Assembly (NCBI GenBank): GCA_938020565.1
Contig: CALIHP010000045.1
Coordinates: 1-43,780, forward strand
DNA: 43,780 nucleotides
Direction: 5' to 3'
From: an uncultured Anaerolineaceae bacterium
GTDB lineage: Bacteria; Chloroflexota; Anaerolineae; Anaerolineales; Anaerolineaceae
Shown here piece by piece: positions 41,549 to 43,780 of the stretch (within the stretch, counting starts at the first letter, position 1; every line of letters begins with the position of its first letter). Under the pieces are notes generated by a model that did not search any database, was not told where the DNA came from, and saw only the letters and a list, made by a program, of their open reading frames with translations. The position numbers were made by a program, and so were the translations under genes.

Positions 41549-41643
41549 AGCAGGGCCTGCTGAAAAAACGGAATAGAATTCCGTATTTGCCGGAAACGTC
41601 TGATATCATATAAGAAACGGACAGCGGAATGGAGATGCAGCGT

Positions 41644-42858
41644 ATGTATATTGAACGAAAAATAGAAAACAGGCTGATCTACCTGTCGGAGCATTTTCCG
41701 GCTCTCGTGATTACCGGCGCGCGCCAGACCGGGAAAACGACGCTGATTCGACGGGTCATCGGCGAGCGGGCGGGCATGAAGTATGTGACGCTGGATTATC
41801 CGCGGCTCCGCGATCTGGCGCGGAACGATCCGGAGCTGTTTTTGCAGCAGTACCCGGCGCCGGTGATCATCGACGAAATTCAGTATGCGCCTGAATTACT
41901 CCCGTATCTTAAAATCAGGATTGACGAAAATCGAGCTCCGGGTCAATATTTTCTGACCGGATCCCAGATGTTCCGGTTAATGAAAAATGTCAATGAATCG
42001 CTTTCGGGTCGCGTCGGGATTCTCTCTCTGTACGGGCTGAGCCGCGCGGAAATTTTCGGAACGGACGAAACGCCGTTTCTTCCGACGAATACGTTTACGC
42101 AAAAGCGGAGCGAAACGATCGTTACGGTCTTTGACCAGATTTTTCGGGGCGGCATGCCGCAGATGATCACTGACCCGGATCTGAGCGCTGAAGCGTTTTT
42201 CGGAGAATATACGCAGACCTATCTTGAGAGAGATATTCGCCAGCTGGCTGAAATTCGGAACGAAACGACGTTCCTGAAACTTATTGGCTGCGCCGCGGCG
42301 AGGACGGGGCAGGAATTGAATCTGACGGACCTTGGGCGGGACGTTGGCGTCGATATGAAAACGGCCGAACGCTGGTTATCGTTATTGACGACGTCCGGCC
42401 TGGTCTATCTCCTTCCGCCCTATTCCGGGAACGCGGTCAAGCGGATCGTAAAACGGCCCAAGCTTTATTTCATGGATACCGGGCTTGCCTGTTATCTGAG
42501 CCTGTGGAACGGGCCGCGCGTATTGGAAAGGTCGGCAATGGCGGGACCGTTATTCGAAACGTACGTCATATCTGAGATGATCAAACAGTATGCCAATCGT
42601 GGGCATGACGTCCGCGGACGTTTCTTTTATTATCGGGACAGCGCCGGGAAGGAAATCGACCTGCTGATTTTAGAGAATGGGACGATTTACCCGGTCGAGA
42701 TAAAACTAAGCGCTGACCCGGGACGGGGCGCGATAAAGAATTTCAGCGTCCTGGACGGCCTGAACGCGGAAATCGGCCCAGGAGCTGTCGTTTGCCTGTC
42801 GCCGATTTTATATTCGCTGGATCGGAAGACGAAGGTTATCCCGATCGGCGCGATATAA
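41644..42858 (+). CDS. DUF4143-type AAA ATPase
   Basis: 404 residues. N-terminal AAA domain with Walker A GARQTGKTT at 25-33, Walker B VIIDEIQ near 78 and 'FLTGSQMFRLM' sensor-like strand; a winged-helix part follows, then the DUF4143 C-terminal domain with 'PKLYFMDTGLACYL', 'GPLFETYVISEMIKQ' and the PD-(D/E)xK-like 'FFYYRDSAGKEIDLLI...YPVEIKLS'. That last motif suggests a nuclease-like fold, but catalysis in this family is unproven. ATG 41644 is preferred: GGAG is nine bases upstream and the protein then starts with the family's MYIxRxI. GC content returns to that of the chromosome. Confidence 0.88.
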   Translation: MYIERKIENRLIYLSEHFPALVITGARQTGKTTLIRRVIGERAGMKYVTLDYPRLRDLARNDPELFLQQYPAPVIIDEIQYAPELLPYLKIRIDENRAPGQYFLTGSQMFRLMKNVNESLSGRVGILSLYGLSRAEIFGTDETPFLPTNTFTQKRSETIVTVFDQIFRGGMPQMITDPDLSAEAFFGEYTQTYLERDIRQLAEIRNETTFLKLIGCAAARTGQELNLTDLGRDVGVDMKTAERWLSLLTTSGLVYLLPPYSGNAVKRIVKRPKLYFMDTGLACYLSLWNGPRVLERSAMAGPLFETYVISEMIKQYANRGHDVRGRFFYYRDSAGKEIDLLILENGTIYPVEIKLSADPGRGAIKNFSVLDGLNAEIGPGAVVCLSPILYSLDRKTKVIPIGAI

Positions 42859-42908
42859 GCGATATGAGGCGCGTTCCCGGCCGATTGGGAGAGAGACTGG
42901 CGAAACCG

Positions 42909-42932
42909 GCGCGCCAGACCGGGAAAACGACG
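42909..42932 (+). repeat. Stray 24-bp copy of the DUF4143 Walker A DNA
   Basis: GCGCGCCAGACCGGGAAAAC plus four more bases is identical to 41719-41742 inside the ATPase gene. The four bases before it (ACCG) also match, except that two bases (GC) are missing. Read in frame it gives ARQTGKTTVRFDENAGA and stop. It looks like the scar of a deleted second copy of the gene. Confidence 0.8.
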
Positions 42933-42939
42933 GTCCGGT

Positions 42940-42968
42940 TTGACGAAAACGCGGGAGCGTGATAAGAT
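42940..42968 (+). promoter_or_regulatory. Promoter of tRNA-Lys
   Basis: TTGACG (42940-42945) and TAAGAT (42963-42968) with 17 bp between them; start expected near 42975. Confidence 0.65.
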
Positions 42969-42985
42969 AAGAACCGTCGTTCTGA

Positions 42986-43057
42986 GGGCGTATAGCTCAA
43001 TGGTAGAGCAGTGGCCTTTTAAGCCATTTGTTTTGGGTTCGAGTCCCAATACGCTCA
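42986..43057 (+). tRNA. tRNA-Lys (TTT)
   Basis: Acceptor GGGCGTA (42986-42992) pairs with TACGCTC (43050-43056) including one G-T pair, discriminator A 43057. Anticodon loop CTTTTAA gives TTT at 43018-43020. T arm TTGGG-TTCGAGT-CCCAA. CCA is not encoded. Confidence 0.95.
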
Positions 43058-43074
43058 CACGAAATCTGAAGTTT

Positions 43075-43100
43075 CCTCCTTTCGGGGAGGTATTTTATTT
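43075..43100 (+). terminator. Terminator after tRNA-Lys
   Basis: CCTCC (43075-43079) and GGAGG (43086-43090), then TATTTTATTT. The short stem makes it weak to moderate. Confidence 0.5.
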
Positions 43101-43126
43101 TATTGAATGTGCTTTTCAGAGGTGTT

Positions 43127-43780
43127 ATGGCCAAAGTAATTCTGACGCAGGAAGGTTACGAGAAATTAAAAAAAGAGCTAAGCGATCTGATCGACGTTAA
43201 ACGCGTCGAAATCGCGAATCGGCTCCGCGACGCGATCGAGAGCGGCGATAACGATCTGCTTGAGAACGCTGAGTTCGAGGCGATCAGGAACGAGCAGTCG
43301 TTTATCGAAGGCCGGATCAACGAAATCGAGCGCATGTTAGCGGTTTCGAGGATCGCCGACGATTCGCCGCATTCGGGCGAAATCGCGATCGGATCGACGA
43401 TTACGGTTCAGGAGGACGGCGAGGAAGAGGAATCGTACGTTATCGTCGGCGCGGCGGAAGCCAATCTCGAAGCGGGGAAGATTTCCTATGAATCGCCGAT
43501 CGGCCGCGCGGTCACCGGCACGCTGCTCGTGCGCGCCATGGCCGAGGACGACGTCTCCATCTGGGGCGACGGGTCCACCTACAAGGGCAACGACATCGAG
43601 CGCTTCTACCGCTACGGCCTCATGGCCAACCCGGCGCTGCGCATCTACAAGCCCTGGCTCGACGAGGACTTCGTCACCGAGCTCGGCGGGCGCGACGAGA
43701 TGAGCACCTGGCTCACCGAGCACGACCTGCCCTACCGCGACTCCAAGGAGAAGGCCTACTCCACCGACGCCAACATCTGG
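43127..43780 (+). CDS. greA: GreA N-terminal part joined in frame to an ArgG fragment (chimeric, open at window end)
   Basis: Residues 1 to about 125 are GreA, the transcript-cleavage factor that rescues stalled RNA polymerase: 'KVILTQEGYEKLKKEL', the coiled-coil tip with acidic residues in 'ESGDNDLLENAEFEA', and the start of the C-terminal FKBP-like domain ('GSTITVQEDGEEEESYVIVG', 'KISYESPIGRA'). From about 43508 the same frame gives 'VTGTLLVRAMAEDDVSIWGDG', which is argininosuccinate synthase. GreA should continue as 'LLGKKxGDxV'. AGAGGTG lies upstream of ATG 43127. The GreA part is certain; the fusion is probably an artefact. Confidence 0.85.
   Translation, partial: MAKVILTQEGYEKLKKELSDLIDVKRVEIANRLRDAIESGDNDLLENAEFEAIRNEQSFIEGRINEIERMLAVSRIADDSPHSGEIAIGSTITVQEDGEEEESYVIVGAAEANLEAGKISYESPIGRAVTGTLLVRAMAEDDVSIWGDGSTYKGNDIERFYRYGLMANPALRIYKPWLDEDFVTELGGRDEMSTWLTEHDLPYRDSKEKAYSTDANIW
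43494..43780 (+). other. argG: Fragment of argininosuccinate synthase, foreign composition
   Basis: The translation contains 'IWGDGSTYKGNDIERFYRYG', 'IYKPWLDEDFVTELGGR' and 'EKAYSTDANIW', conserved middle-region motifs of ArgG (the E. coli-type long form). Codons almost all end in C or G (GAG, GAC, AAG, CTC), unlike the greA part and the rest of the window, which use GAA, GAT and ATT freely. This fits a high-GC actinobacterium. The region has no start or stop of its own. Confidence 0.85.

Noticed and set aside
41644..42858. DUF4143 ATPase as sign of a defence island
   Set aside because: These ATPases are widespread as single genes. No restriction, toxin or CRISPR gene is adjacent.
42986..43057. 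tRNA-Lys as attachment site of the 30-41 kb island
   Set aside because: No copy of the tRNA 3' end was found at the far side of the island, and a normal chromosomal gene (DUF4143) lies between.
43127..43780. A genuine GreA-ArgG fusion enzyme
   Set aside because: GreA is cut in mid-domain, ArgG lacks its first part, and codon use changes abruptly at shared microhomology. A misjoin explains all of this.
1..43780. CRISPR array
   Set aside because: No regularly spaced short repeats were seen anywhere; the only notable direct repeats are the 33-bp and 24-bp pairs.

Overview
The window reads as chromosomal DNA of a moderately GC-rich bacterium, most likely a Chloroflexota (Anaerolineae-like) organism. 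That placement is an inference from the mix of DUF3048, DUF6391, LapA-like and BMP/maltose-type transporter genes and from codon style; there is no rRNA here. Most genes are ordinary, tightly packed and intact.

Layout. 1-233: tRNA-Asn with a consensus promoter and a terminator. 328-11121: housekeeping and single genes (DUF3048 protein, holA, DUF6391 protein, radA, GNAT, DUF4298, LapA-like, PfkB kinase, comM, wecB, DUF1294). radA carries an in-frame TAA with clearly homologous coding sequence beyond it. 11094-14728: a maltose-type ABC importer (binding protein, attenuating hairpin, two permeases, no ATPase). 14932-15225: an isolated, highly structured transcription unit that may encode only a 22-residue hydrophobic peptide. 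15238-17773: aldose epimerase and murI (minus strand), then a divergent Fur-family regulator. 17864-19717: nagB whose leader is split by a Fic gene flanked by a perfect 33-bp direct repeat. 19910-22955: nitroreductase, and convergently an oxidative-repair operon ccdA - TlpA-like lipoprotein - msrAB.

23218-30096: a six-gene operon of amidohydrolase (8-oxoguanine/guanine deaminase-like), BMP lipoprotein, nucleoside-type ABC ATPase, two permeases and a MerR regulator. Its promoter has a dyad between -35 and -10 and can be read with a 19-bp spacer, as in MerR-controlled promoters.

30097-41640 is visibly AT-richer and looks acquired: a minus-strand sugar operon (RbsB/RbsA/RbsC-like importer, class II aldolase, FGGY kinase) with a divergent LysR gene, then a decayed large serine recombinase, an IS256-family element with a frameshifted transposase, and a gene fragment abutting the IS right end. 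41644-43100: a DUF4143 ATPase, a stray copy of its Walker A DNA, and tRNA-Lys.

43127-43780: greA starts normally but switches in frame, at a short stretch shared by both families, to a GC-rich actinobacterial-style argG fragment. This is most likely a contig misjoin; the last ~280 bases should not be trusted as part of this genome.

Best candidates for something undescribed: the 22-codon structured transcript, the direct-repeat-flanked Fic cassette, the MerR-type promoter of the purine-salvage-like operon, and the sugar operon that has a kinase and an aldolase but no isomerase. None is proven by sequence alone.
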